Of a stretch of DNA of 64,000 bases, positions 43,474 to 52,418 are shown one piece after another. Source of the DNA: CAZMVU01 sp964569295 (GTDB taxonomy: Bacteria; Hydrogenedentota; Hydrogenedentia; Hydrogenedentales; JAGMZX01); NCBI GenBank assembly GCA_964569295.1, contig CAZMVU010000001.1, forward strand, positions 167,428-231,427, in the 5' to 3' direction. The notes under the pieces are model-generated. The model worked only from the letters and a program-made list of their open reading frames with translations, searched no databases and was not told where the DNA came from. The translations under genes and the position numbers were made by a program. Position 1 is the first letter of the stretch. The number at the start of each line of letters is the position of its first letter.

Positions 43474-45264
43474 TTAGGGCGCGGGCGTGAGGGGGACGGC
43501 CTCCGGAGTCACCGGCGCCACGAAATACCTGTAATTGAAACGGCCGGGGGGCGCGGTGTCGCCATTGACCCAGAATTCCATCACGTTGCCTTCCCGCACG
43601 AGGTTGTCCGCCCACTTGAACTCGATGTCCAGGGGCGCATCGTTATCCAACCCGAGTGCGCTGCGCGGGATGGCCAACTCGATCTCCTTGCCGCGCTTGG
43701 CGAAGTGCGCCTCACCTGCGCGCTGCCAGTTCCAACCGGTTTCAGACACCTCCACAAGCATGCGGTGGGGCCTGGGCATCTGCCGGTTCAGCATGAAATC
43801 GTAGCCCTCCCAGCCGGTGTCCTTATCGCGGTCACTATCGATGAAGAGCATCATCCAGTGCGGCGCGGCATGAAGGCTGAGGAAGTCCGCGGTACGCGCA
43901 TAGAAATAGATATTGTCCGCATCGCGGGCAACCTTCATAAGGGTAAAATCATTGCGGCCGGTACGGTTCACATAGCGTTCATCATCCCCCCAACCGGGGT
44001 GTTCACGCTCGACGGCATCGCCCACGTGGTCGCGAAACTCCGGCATCACATGTGCCCAGTCGTCGAACTCCCCGTCGATCCGTATCGAGACCGGGCCGGA
44101 AGCCGGCGGCTGCTTACGCACGCCCTTGTACCGGCGGATATTCGCCACCATCTGGTAGTAGTAATTGTCGCCATGGCCGCCGCGCATGGGCTCGATGTCG
44201 CGGCTTTTCTCTTGTGTAAACTGGTCGACGAACATGACCGGCTCGGAAACGCCATTGAATTCCGACAGCCGCATCGCTACCCACTCGTTCCACCCGGTGA
44301 TGAAGATGAAGCTCGGATCCACGTGCAGCGCGCGCTCCCATTGCTCGGCGAAGTTCAGGCCTTTCCCGACGGTCTCCGCTGTGTTCTCCGGATTCTCGCC
44401 GTCATGAAAACTGCGGCCCCGCGCACCTTCTTCGCTGAAGGCCGCCAGGCGATCGCTCACGGCATTCTGCGCCACGCCCACCGTCATCTGTTCGGCATTG
44501 CCGGCGGCATCGCGGAAGACATGTTGCGGAAACACCTCGAGCCAGCCCCACTGGTTCGGCCCGCCGGGACCGGTGAAATACGAAGGGACCGGCTTGCGGA
44601 AGGTAAAGAAATTGCGCAAGTCTTCTGGCGACTTGTCCGGGTCGGCCAAGATCAGCGGCTTGTCCTTCCATTGGAACCAAAGTTCCTTGTGCAGCCCGGG
44701 GGCGTAGAGGTCGTCGTGGAGCCGCTGCACGACCTTGCCCGGATCCCAGAAAGGACACAGAAAAGCAATTCGCGGGGCCGTGCCGCCGAGCTCATCGGCT
44801 TGCGCGAACGCCTTGCACAAAGCTTCGTAATTCTCTTTGTAGGTGGTCTGGTTGGTAACATCGAAAATAACCGCGTCCACCCCGGCATCCGACAACATGC
44901 GCGCGTGCTGACCCAACACCCAGGAATCATCGCTGAGGTAATAGCCATAGAGCGGCTCGCCCCAATGGTGAAAGGCGTTTTCGGGCCCCCAGGCGTCGAG
45001 ATCCGGCTTCTGCAGAGCATCGGGGTTTTCGGCGAGAATCTGCGTGATGTCATGAGGCCCCGTCTGCCCATGCGCACCCAGCCAGAGAAAATAAAAGATG
45101 CCCACCGACTTGTCGGCGCGCGGCGGGCCGGTCTCGTCATAGCCAGGCAGCTTGCGCCCGAGCGCATCGGTTGCTTCCCAGGTGTCGGCGTAAACATCCC
45201 ATTCACCAGCATGGAGCGGTACGGCGCAACAAACAAGCAGGACGGCAATCAGCACGAATCGCAT
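43474..45264 (-). CDS. Secreted GH99/WbsX-like protein with C-terminal CBM9-like domain
   Basis: A 596-residue protein with a Sec signal peptide (MRFVLIAVLLVCCAVPLHA). Residues 30-400 look like the GH71/GH99-like TIM barrel: GIFYFLW near the first strand, DAVIFDVTNQTTY, and SFIFITGWNEWVAM, a Trp-Asn-Glu-Trp strand end also found in WbsX-type proteins. From about residue 410 a beta-sandwich of the CBM9/DOMON type follows (IRIDGEFDDWAH, IYFYARTADFLS, LFIDSDRDKDTGWEGYDFML). I infer an extracellular endo-acting glycosidase; no activity is proven. The ATG at 45264 has GGAGGAG upstream. A divergent ligase gene begins about 110 bases away. Confidence 0.7.
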   Translation of the reverse strand: MRFVLIAVLLVCCAVPLHAGEWDVYADTWEATDALGRKLPGYDETGPPRADKSVGIFYFLWLGAHGQTGPHDITQILAENPDALQKPDLDAWGPENAFHHWGEPLYGYYLSDDSWVLGQHARMLSDAGVDAVIFDVTNQTTYKENYEALCKAFAQADELGGTAPRIAFLCPFWDPGKVVQRLHDDLYAPGLHKELWFQWKDKPLILADPDKSPEDLRNFFTFRKPVPSYFTGPGGPNQWGWLEVFPQHVFRDAAGNAEQMTVGVAQNAVSDRLAAFSEEGARGRSFHDGENPENTAETVGKGLNFAEQWERALHVDPSFIFITGWNEWVAMRLSEFNGVSEPVMFVDQFTQEKSRDIEPMRGGHGDNYYYQMVANIRRYKGVRKQPPASGPVSIRIDGEFDDWAHVMPEFRDHVGDAVEREHPGWGDDERYVNRTGRNDFTLMKVARDADNIYFYARTADFLSLHAAPHWMMLFIDSDRDKDTGWEGYDFMLNRQMPRPHRMLVEVSETGWNWQRAGEAHFAKRGKEIELAIPRSALGLDNDAPLDIEFKWADNLVREGNVMEFWVNGDTAPPGRFNYRYFVAPVTPEAVPLTPAP

Positions 45265-45373
45265 GGTAAACTCCTCCAGAAGCATGAAACGCATTGGCTA
45301 CGAGCCTACCGGCATAAGGCGTCCCCGGTCAATGGACGACATGAACATTGCGCCGGATGAAGCAGGACAAGGT

Positions 45374-46771
45374 ATGACAACACAACGCTTCGCGTGCCCC
45401 CTTGCAGCGGCGGCAAAGACCTCGCCGGATGCGCCTGTGCTCCTGTCGCACGAAGGGACAATCTCTTACCGCGAATTCGAGGCGCTCGTGGACCGCAACG
45501 CGCTACAACTCCTAACACGCGGCCTGCGCACCGGCGATGTTGTGGGTCTTGCTGCGCCGCCCTCGCTGGCCACCCTGGGCTGGTTCATGGGGATTGTCCG
45601 GGCGGGCGGTGTCGTGTGCCCGGTGGACCCGTGGTTCCCTGACGACTACAGGCGGGACCTGCTGTCATCGGTGAGTCCTGCCCTCGTGCTGGGGAACACA
45701 CCCCCCCTTTTCACTGTCATAGATGCTGCGGAAACGCCCTCCTTGCCGCAGCTCAGCGCCGCACGTCCCGCCACACTGGTGTTTACATCGGGCAGCACAG
45801 GTAAGCCCAAAGCCGCATTGCACAGCCTGGCAAACCACCTGCACAGCGCGCAGCGTGCGAACGCCAACATGCCACTCGCACCGGGCGATGGCTGGCTGCT
45901 CTCGCTCGGCATACACCATGCCGCCGGAATCGGGATCCTGTTTCGGTGCTGGACAGCCGGCGCAGCGGTGGTGCTACCGGAGGATGCGCCGCTGGCCGAG
46001 GCCATTCACGATACGCGCGTTACCCATTTGTCGCTCGTGCCCGCACAATTGGCGCGGATTCTCGAAGACGAAGCGGCCGCCGAACGCCTGCGCACAATGA
46101 AAGCCGTTCTGCTCGGCGGGGCAGCGGTGCCGTCGGAACTCCTGCGGCGGGCACACAACGCCGGGCTGCCCATCCACACGAGTTACGGCATGACCGAGAC
46201 CGCCAGCCAGATCACTGCCACACGGCCTGGCGACCCGCTGGAAAAACTGCTCACGAGCGGCCGGCCGCTGGGACCGGGGGCGGTGTGCCTCGCTGAAGAG
46301 GACGAGATCACCGTGGGCGGACCAACGCTTTTTCTCGGCTATCTCCAAAACGGCAGACTCACGAAACCGTTTACCCCGGATGGCTGGTTCCCAACCGGCG
46401 ACCTCGGTTCCATCGATGAAGACGGGTACCTCGCAGTGACCGGACGCAGGGACAACATGTTTCTCGCCGGCGGGGAGAACGTGCAGCCCGAGGAGGTGGA
46501 GGCGGCCTTGTGTGCCTTGCCGGGAGTAGCCGAGGCGGTCGTGGTACCGGTTCCACATCCTGACTATGGGGCGAGTCCGGCAGCGTTTGTGCGCATGGCC
46601 GATGGTTCTATGCCAAATGGCACGGTTTTGCGCGCCGCTTTGCTTGAGCAGTTACCGAAGTTCAAGGTCGCCCGGCACTGGCTCCCCTGGCCGGAAGACC
46701 TCGCGCAAGGCATCAAACTGAACCGGAGGCAACTGGCGGAACGGGCGGAGCGGGCGATAAGGGGGGCCTGA
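45374..46771 (+). CDS. AMP-forming acyl-CoA ligase, MenE-like
   Basis: A 465-residue adenylate-forming enzyme. VFTSGSTGKPKAA is the AMP-binding P-loop, SYGMTETAS the A5 motif, GWFPTGDLGSIDEDGYLAVTGRRDNMFLAGGENVQPEEVE the hinge and A8 region, and GIKLNRRQL the C-terminal catalytic Lys. Length fits o-succinylbenzoyl-CoA ligase of menaquinone synthesis, which would suit the quinone-reducing NQR complex encoded next door, but no other men gene is present, so the substrate remains open. The ATG at 45374 has AGGA six bases upstream; an in-frame ATG at 45332 is the alternative. Confidence 0.8.
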   Translation: MTTQRFACPLAAAAKTSPDAPVLLSHEGTISYREFEALVDRNALQLLTRGLRTGDVVGLAAPPSLATLGWFMGIVRAGGVVCPVDPWFPDDYRRDLLSSVSPALVLGNTPPLFTVIDAAETPSLPQLSAARPATLVFTSGSTGKPKAALHSLANHLHSAQRANANMPLAPGDGWLLSLGIHHAAGIGILFRCWTAGAAVVLPEDAPLAEAIHDTRVTHLSLVPAQLARILEDEAAAERLRTMKAVLLGGAAVPSELLRRAHNAGLPIHTSYGMTETASQITATRPGDPLEKLLTSGRPLGPGAVCLAEEDEITVGGPTLFLGYLQNGRLTKPFTPDGWFPTGDLGSIDEDGYLAVTGRRDNMFLAGGENVQPEEVEAALCALPGVAEAVVVPVPHPDYGASPAAFVRMADGSMPNGTVLRAALLEQLPKFKVARHWLPWPEDLAQGIKLNRRQLAERAERAIRGA

Positions 46772-46787
46772 AAGCGCCACCGTCTCA

Positions 46788-47816
46788 TCAGGGCGCAACA
46801 GACGCCATGTATTTCGCCCAGGCGCTGCTTGCGCGCTCGGTAAAGGTGTCGTCGTCTTCGCGGATCAGCATGAAGACGGGCAGGTCATGTTCTTCAGCAA
46901 AGGCCATGCCCTCTTCCGGCCCGAGCACCATGATCCCCGTGGCGTAGGCGTCGGCCCAGGCGCATTCGCGGTGCAGCACGGTGACCGAGGCGAGCATGTG
47001 GTCCACGGGATAGCCGGTGCGTGGGTCGATGGTGTGCGCGTAGCGCTTGCCGTCGGCCGTGTAGAAGTTGCGGTAGTCGCCCGAGGTGGCCATGGCCATG
47101 TTGTCGAGGGGAACCACCTTCGCGATTTCACGCACGCCTTCGAGCGGCTTCTCGATCCCGAGGCGCCAGGGCACACCGTCCGGGTTCGTGCCCGCACAGC
47201 GCGTCTCTCCCCCCACTTCGACCATGTACCGCGTGATGTCGAAGGCATCGAGCGATTCCGCAACGACATCCACCGCATAGCCCTTGGCCACAGCCGAAAG
47301 GTCACAGTAGAGGTCGGGCCGGGATTTTGCGATGGACGCCTCGGTTACAGTGAGCATGCCGCTGCCCACGCGCTCACGAAGCGCCTCGATAGTCTTCGCG
47401 GGGGGCGGGTCCGCGCGCGCTTCCGGGCCGAAGCCCCACGCGTTCACGAGTGGTCCCACGGTGATGTCGAAGGCCCCGCCCGTCTGCTCATGCACGGCGA
47501 GCGCGATCTTGAAGACTTCGGTGAGACTGGGCAACACCCGGAAGGGTTTTGTGGAATCCTGCGCATTGAACCGGGACAACAGCGAATCCGGACGGTAAGT
47601 GGACATTTCCTGGTTCACATTTTCGAGCAAGAGGGCGCACTGTTCCTCGATCTTTTTCGCGGTCCTGGCATCGAATTGGGCGGTTACCTTGACGGTCCAG
47701 GTGGTACCCATGGTTTCGCCGCGGAAGACGAGGTAGCTCTCGCGTGCGCCGCACCCGGCCACGCAAAACGCGAGCGCGGCCACGAGGACCGCGCTGCGTG
47801 TGAAGCATTTGGGCAT
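46788..47816 (-). CDS. apbE: FAD:protein FMN transferase
   Basis: A 342-residue lipoprotein-type flavin transferase. The N-terminus is a signal peptide with a lipobox Cys (FCVAGCGAR). Family motifs include GETMGTTWTVKV, MSTYRPDSLLSRFN, GGAFDITVGPLVNAWGFG, LSAVAKGYAVD, and ATSGDYRNFY with HTIDPRTGYPV near the Mg-FAD site. It should attach FMN to the Thr of the SGAT motifs in NqrB and NqrC on the periplasmic side. It lies seven bases after the nqrF stop, so it belongs to the nqr operon. The ATG at 47816 is preferred; a TTG five codons upstream overlaps nqrF. Confidence 0.95.
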   Translation of the reverse strand: MPKCFTRSAVLVAALAFCVAGCGARESYLVFRGETMGTTWTVKVTAQFDARTAKKIEEQCALLLENVNQEMSTYRPDSLLSRFNAQDSTKPFRVLPSLTEVFKIALAVHEQTGGAFDITVGPLVNAWGFGPEARADPPPAKTIEALRERVGSGMLTVTEASIAKSRPDLYCDLSAVAKGYAVDVVAESLDAFDITRYMVEVGGETRCAGTNPDGVPWRLGIEKPLEGVREIAKVVPLDNMAMATSGDYRNFYTADGKRYAHTIDPRTGYPVDHMLASVTVLHRECAWADAYATGIMVLGPEEGMAFAEEHDLPVFMLIREDDDTFTERASSAWAKYMASVAP

Positions 47817-47823
47817 ACGAAGA

Positions 47824-49059
47824 CTATCCAAAGTCGTCGAAGAGAATCATTTCTTCCTCGACACCGAGCCTGTCAAGCATATCGAGACAGGCGTTGAGCA
47901 TGAGCGGCGGCCCACAGATGTAGTACTCGATATCCTCGGGTGCGGGGTGGTCATGCAAATAGTTGTCATGCAGCACCTGGTGGATAAAGCCCGTGTAGCC
48001 GCTCCAGTTATCTTCCGGTTGCGGCTCGGACAGGGCGATGTGCCACTTGAAGTTGTCGTTCTCTGCTTCGATATTGTTGAAGTCCTCTTCGTAGAACATT
48101 TCCTTGAGGCTGCGCGCGCCGTACCAGTAGGTCACCTTGCGGTCGGTGTGCAGGCGTTTGAACTGGTCGAAGATGTGCGAACGCATGGGCGCCATGCCGG
48201 CGCCGCCGCCGATGAAGCACATCTCGCGATCGGTATCCTGGGCAAAGAACTCGCCGAAGGGCCCGGAGATGGTCACCTCGTCGCCGGGTTTGAGGCTGAA
48301 AATATAGGACGACATAATTCCCGGAGGAATGTCCTTGGTGCGCGGGGGCGGCGTGGCGACGCGCACGTTGAGCATGATGATGCCGTACTCTTCAGGGTAG
48401 TTCGCCATCGAGTAGGCGCGCGTCACTTCTTCATCGACTTTGGACTCGAGATCCCACAGGTTGAACTGGTCCCAACTGTCACGGAAGCGCTCGTCGATAT
48501 CGAAATCCTTGAATTTCACATGGTGCGGCGGGCACGTTATCTGAATGTAACCGCCTGCTTTGAAAGGCACATCCTCGCCTTCGGGCAGCTCGAGCACCAA
48601 CTCCTTGATGAAGGTGGCCACGTTGCGGTTCGAGCGTACCTTGCACTTCCACTGCTTGACATCGAAGATTTCCGGGGCGATGCGGACCTTCAGGTCGTTC
48701 TTGACTTTCACCTGGCACGAGAGCCGCGTGCCCTCGCGGGCTTCCTTGCGCGAGATGTGCGACTCTTCGGTGGGCAACAGCGAACCGCCCCCCTCCAGCA
48801 CGTCTACCTTGCACACGCCGCAACTCCCCTTACCGCCGCAAGCCGAGGGGATGAATATCTGGTTGGCGGCCAGCGTATTGAGGAGGTTGCTGCCGGCGGG
48901 AGTCGTGATGGCCTTGTCCGGGTCGTCGTTGATGGTGATCTTCACATCGCCCGAGGCCACGAGCTTCGCCTTGGCCACAATGAGCACGGCCACACACAGC
49001 AGGATCACCCCGCAGAACATGGCGACGCCCATAAGGACCGTCAGTGTTTCTACGCCCAT
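47824..49059 (-). CDS. nqrF: Na+-translocating NADH:quinone reductase subunit F
   Basis: A 411-residue NADH-oxidising subunit at the inner membrane. One N-terminal helix (residues 5-30) anchors it; a plant-type [2Fe-2S] domain follows (CGGKGSCGVC plus a later Cys in RLSCQV); then the FAD domain with RAYSMANYPEE and the NADH domain with GGGAGMAPMRSH and YYICGPPLM. It feeds electrons from NADH to the rest of the NQR pump. It sits last of the six subunits, before apbE. Confidence 0.97.
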   Translation of the reverse strand: MGVETLTVLMGVAMFCGVILLCVAVLIVAKAKLVASGDVKITINDDPDKAITTPAGSNLLNTLAANQIFIPSACGGKGSCGVCKVDVLEGGGSLLPTEESHISRKEAREGTRLSCQVKVKNDLKVRIAPEIFDVKQWKCKVRSNRNVATFIKELVLELPEGEDVPFKAGGYIQITCPPHHVKFKDFDIDERFRDSWDQFNLWDLESKVDEEVTRAYSMANYPEEYGIIMLNVRVATPPPRTKDIPPGIMSSYIFSLKPGDEVTISGPFGEFFAQDTDREMCFIGGGAGMAPMRSHIFDQFKRLHTDRKVTYWYGARSLKEMFYEEDFNNIEAENDNFKWHIALSEPQPEDNWSGYTGFIHQVLHDNYLHDHPAPEDIEYYICGPPLMLNACLDMLDRLGVEEEMILFDDFG

Positions 49060-49111
49060 GCCGAATACTCCCGGTTTGACTGTCGGTGCAGGGGCTTCCT
49101 ACCCGTCCACA

Positions 49112-49726
49112 CTATAGCTGGATTCCGCTGAAGGCCATGAAACCAATGGCCATGAGTCCTGTGAGAATGAAGGTAATGCCGAGCCCACGCAACTGGGGCG
49201 GCACGTTCGAGTAACGCATGCGTTCCCGAATGGCGGCCAGGGCGGTTATCGCCAGTGCCCAGCCCACGCCCGAGCCAAGGCCAAAGACCACGCTGTCGCC
49301 AAAGTTGTATTGCCGCTCGACCATGAACAGCGAGGCGCCGAGAATGGCGCAGTTCACCGCGATGAGCGGCAGGAAAATACCAAGGGTTGCATAGAGCGCG
49401 GGCACATAGCGGTCCAGGAACATCTCGACAAGCTGGACCATGGCCGCGATGGTGCCGATGCTCGAGAGGAAGACCAGGAAGCTCAGGTTCACATCCGTGA
49501 GGGTGGGGTGAAGCCACGCCATGGCGCCATCGGCCAAAAAGTAATTGTAGATGATGTTGTTCATCGGCACCGTGATACCGAGCACAAACACCACGGCCAG
49601 GCCCAGCCCAAAAGCGCTTTCGACCTTCTTCGAACAGGCGAGAAACGAACACATGCCGAGGAAAAAGGCGAGTGCCATGTTCTCAATGAAGACCGCTTTC
49701 GTAAAAATACCGAGATAGTGTTCCAT
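49112..49726 (-). CDS. nqrE: Na+-translocating NADH:quinone reductase subunit E
   Basis: A 204-residue integral membrane subunit with six helices, homologous to RnfA. It contains FFLGMCSFLACSKKVESAFGLG and a later NCAILGASLFM; these two conserved Cys regions coordinate the intramembrane iron centre with NqrD. Two bases separate it from nqrD upstream and 52 from nqrF downstream, consistent with one transcript. Confidence 0.97.
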   Translation of the reverse strand: MEHYLGIFTKAVFIENMALAFFLGMCSFLACSKKVESAFGLGLAVVFVLGITVPMNNIIYNYFLADGAMAWLHPTLTDVNLSFLVFLSSIGTIAAMVQLVEMFLDRYVPALYATLGIFLPLIAVNCAILGASLFMVERQYNFGDSVVFGLGSGVGWALAITALAAIRERMRYSNVPPQLRGLGITFILTGLMAIGFMAFSGIQL

Positions 49727-49728
49727 GG

Positions 49729-50358
49729 TCAGTCGGCCTCCACTTGTTCGGGTTTGAACACCCGCAGCACCCAGATGAACAGGCCGATGAGGAAGAAGGC
49801 GCCGGGTGAGAGAATCATCATGCCGTTGGGTTCATACCAGCCGCCTTCGGTGACGGGACTCATGATGCTGTAGCCGAATAGTTTGCCCGACCCCAGCAAC
49901 TCACGGAAGAACGCCACGTAGATCAGAATGATACTGTAGCCCACGCCATTGCCCAAGGCATCTATGGCGCTCATGAAGGGGCCGTTCTGCATGGCGTAAG
50001 CCTCGGCGCGCCCCATGACAATACAGTTGGTAATAATGAGCCCCACGAACACCGAAAGTTGCAGGCTGATATCGAACAGGTAAGCCTTGAGCACCTGGTC
50101 TACGACGATCACGAACGAAGCAATGACCGAAAGCTGCACAATAATGCGCACGCTGGGCGGTATCTGGTTGCGCAGCAGGCTCACCACAAAGGACGAACCC
50201 ACCAGCACAAAGATCACCGCCGCGCACATCACCACCGACGTTTCCATCTTCGTGGTGACCGCGAGAGCCGAACAGATGCCGAGCACTTGCAGAGCGATTG
50301 GGTTGTTGTTGAACAGCGGGTCGAGCAGGACCTCACGTTCTTGCTTGCCGATTTTCAT
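49729..50358 (-). CDS. nqrD: Na+-translocating NADH:quinone reductase subunit D
   Basis: A 209-residue membrane subunit homologous to RnfE, with about six helices. It begins with the typical LDPLFNNNPIALQVLGICSALAVT and contains LIITNCIVMGRAEAYA, the Cys partner to NqrE in the iron centre. It follows nqrC after 20 bases and precedes nqrE by two. Confidence 0.97.
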   Translation of the reverse strand: MKIGKQEREVLLDPLFNNNPIALQVLGICSALAVTTKMETSVVMCAAVIFVLVGSSFVVSLLRNQIPPSVRIIVQLSVIASFVIVVDQVLKAYLFDISLQLSVFVGLIITNCIVMGRAEAYAMQNGPFMSAIDALGNGVGYSIILIYVAFFRELLGSGKLFGYSIMSPVTEGGWYEPNGMMILSPGAFFLIGLFIWVLRVFKPEQVEAD

Positions 50359-50378
50359 GGTCGCGTGCTCCTACGGTC

Positions 50379-51173
50379 TCACCCGGTTTGCAATTGTTCG
50401 CGCAGCTTGTCCAGGTACGGACCGTAACCGTTTTCACCGAACCAAAAATGCATCATGTTCGATACCCCGCGGCTGGTCAGCGTGGCCCCGCTGAGGCCGT
50501 CCACTTTGTGCGGCGCTTCCTCGGCCGGGGGCGCAGAGCCCTTGATGACCTCGACAGCCACCTCGCCGTCTTCATAGATTTCGCGGCCGACCCAGTTACT
50601 TTTCCAGCGTGGGTTGTCCACTTCACCGCCAAGTCCGGGGGTTTCGCCGTGGTCGTAGTAGGTCAGCCCCTTGACCGTGTTCAAGTCGGGCTCCAGGGCG
50701 ATGTACCCGTGCAGCGTGGACCACAGGCCCTTGCCTTCGACGGGCAGAATGACCTGGTCCACTTCGCCGCCTCTCTTTACAAAAAACACAAGGCGTTTCT
50801 CGGGAATTTCTTTGAGCCCGGCCGAGTTCGCCTCCAATTCCAACTGCGCCACGGTCGTTTCGTCGAACGATGCCGGGTCCTCCCCCGTCTCAACATCCGC
50901 CGTGAGATCGACAACATGCGACTCGATGACCGGCTTTTCCTGCTCCACCCCTTCTTCGGGCGCCTGGAAGTAGGCGTCGATTTCCTGGGCGGACAAAGCG
51001 GCGCCCGGCTCGACAAGGTGCCCCGCCTCGAGCACGCTATTGAGCTTGTGGGCGCGCTTGTTGGTCTCTTGGCGCTCGTGGAGGCTCACAGCGGCTAAGG
51101 ACACCAGCAACGAGCACACCAGGCAAATCAGAAAGGCAAAGCCAAATATCCATGCGGTGCTATACTGCTGCAC
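50379..51173 (-). CDS. nqrC: Na+-translocating NADH:quinone reductase subunit C
   Basis: A 264-residue subunit with one N-terminal helix (about residues 7-30) and a periplasmic domain that carries covalent FMN. The attachment site is VDGLSGATLTS, with FMN on Thr. LTYYDHGETPGLGGEVDNPRWKSNWVG is conserved in the family. I chose GTG at 51173 because AGGAGG lies seven bases before it; the ATG at 51200 has no such site. The gene thus overlaps the end of nqrB by 14 bases. An acidic insertion (PEEGVEQEKPVIESH) follows the helix. Confidence 0.95.
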   Translation of the reverse strand: MQQYSTAWIFGFAFLICLVCSLLVSLAAVSLHERQETNKRAHKLNSVLEAGHLVEPGAALSAQEIDAYFQAPEEGVEQEKPVIESHVVDLTADVETGEDPASFDETTVAQLELEANSAGLKEIPEKRLVFFVKRGGEVDQVILPVEGKGLWSTLHGYIALEPDLNTVKGLTYYDHGETPGLGGEVDNPRWKSNWVGREIYEDGEVAVEVIKGSAPPAEEAPHKVDGLSGATLTSRGVSNMMHFWFGENGYGPYLDKLREQLQTG

Positions 51174-52407
51174 GGCCCAACCTCCTTTTGATATTCGCAT
51201 TAATCGCTACGTGGTCGAGAAGCGGTGCGAAAACGTTCATAAGCAATATCGCCAGCATCACGCCCTCGGGAAACGCCGGGTTGACGACGCGCACGAGGAT
51301 GCAAAGTATGCCAATGAGGAGACCATAAACGATCCGCGCTCTCTCCGTATAGGGCGCGGTGACCGGCTCGGTGGCCATGTAGACCGTTCCAAAGGCCCAG
51401 CCGCCGAGAACCATGTGCCACCAGAAGGGCATGTTCATGAGAGCGTTGGTTTCGGAACCCACAGCATTGAGGAGCAGCGAGGTGCCGAGGGTGCCGATCA
51501 CGACGCCCAGCATGATCCGCCATGAGGCGATGCCGGTAAGCAGGAGAATAGCCGCGCCGATGAGGCAGCCGAGCGCCGAGGTCTCACCCATCGAGCCGGG
51601 TATGGTGCCCACAAATGCCTCCCACCAGGTCCAGGTCTCGCTGACGAAGGACACGGGCGCGCTGATGACATCGGCCGGGGCATCGGCGAGTTGGCCAAGC
51701 GCGGTGGCGCCGCTCACGCCTTCCACGCCCGCGGTCTTTGCGGCTATCCACACTTTGTCCCCGCTGATCTGCGCCGGGTAGGCGAAAAACAGGAAGGCGC
51801 GGGCAGTGAGCGCTGGATTGAGAATGTTCATCCCCGTGCCGCCGAAGATTTCCTTGCCGATGAACACGCCGAAGATAATGCCGATGGCCGCCTGCCACAA
51901 GGGCAAGGTAGGCGGTACGATAAGCGGGAAAAGCATGCCGGTGACCAGAAAGCCTTCGTTCACCTCATGCTTGCGCACGATGGAGAAGATGACCTCGACT
52001 CCACCGCCGACCGCGAAGGTAACGATAAGGATCGGCACATAATACAAGGCGCCGTGAACGAAACAGGAAAGTATGCTGCCCGGGTTCATGCCAAGGCCAA
52101 GCGCTTGCAGTAGGCCAATGCGCCAGCCTTCGTAAGCCTGGGCGCCCTGCTCGGCGATGTACACATTGGCCTGGTAGCCCGAGTTGTACATGGCCATAAT
52201 CACCGGCACTACCAGCGCAACCACCACGGTGATCATCATGCGCTTGAGGTCGAGCGCATCGCGCACGTGAGCCGCGCCCTTGGTGACTGTACCGGGCGTG
52301 AACAGGAACGTGTCTTGCGCCTCGTACAGCGGATACAAGACCTCGAGCTTGCCGCCCTTCTCGAAAAGCGGGGCCGAGCGGTCCAATAGGTTGCGTATGA
52401 ACTTCAT
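51160..52407 (-). CDS. nqrB: Na+-translocating NADH:quinone reductase subunit B
   Basis: A 415-residue membrane subunit with about ten helices, homologous to RnfD. It holds one covalently bound FMN at GVSGATALGQ (Thr), and the conserved HEVNEGFLVTGMLFPLIVPPTLPLWQ and GGTGMNILNPALTARAFLFFAYP segments near the quinone and Na+ pathway. The ATG at 52407 has GGGAG upstream; the frame extends 31 codons upstream into nqrA with no domain. Confidence 0.97.
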   Translation of the reverse strand: MKFIRNLLDRSAPLFEKGGKLEVLYPLYEAQDTFLFTPGTVTKGAAHVRDALDLKRMMITVVVALVVPVIMAMYNSGYQANVYIAEQGAQAYEGWRIGLLQALGLGMNPGSILSCFVHGALYYVPILIVTFAVGGGVEVIFSIVRKHEVNEGFLVTGMLFPLIVPPTLPLWQAAIGIIFGVFIGKEIFGGTGMNILNPALTARAFLFFAYPAQISGDKVWIAAKTAGVEGVSGATALGQLADAPADVISAPVSFVSETWTWWEAFVGTIPGSMGETSALGCLIGAAILLLTGIASWRIMLGVVIGTLGTSLLLNAVGSETNALMNMPFWWHMVLGGWAFGTVYMATEPVTAPYTERARIVYGLLIGILCILVRVVNPAFPEGVMLAILLMNVFAPLLDHVAINANIKRRLGRAAV

Positions 52408-52418
52408 GGGCGACTCCC

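Noticed and set aside
47800..49131. 443-residue plus-strand open frame opposite nqrF.
   Set aside because: Shadow of nqrF; no family features.
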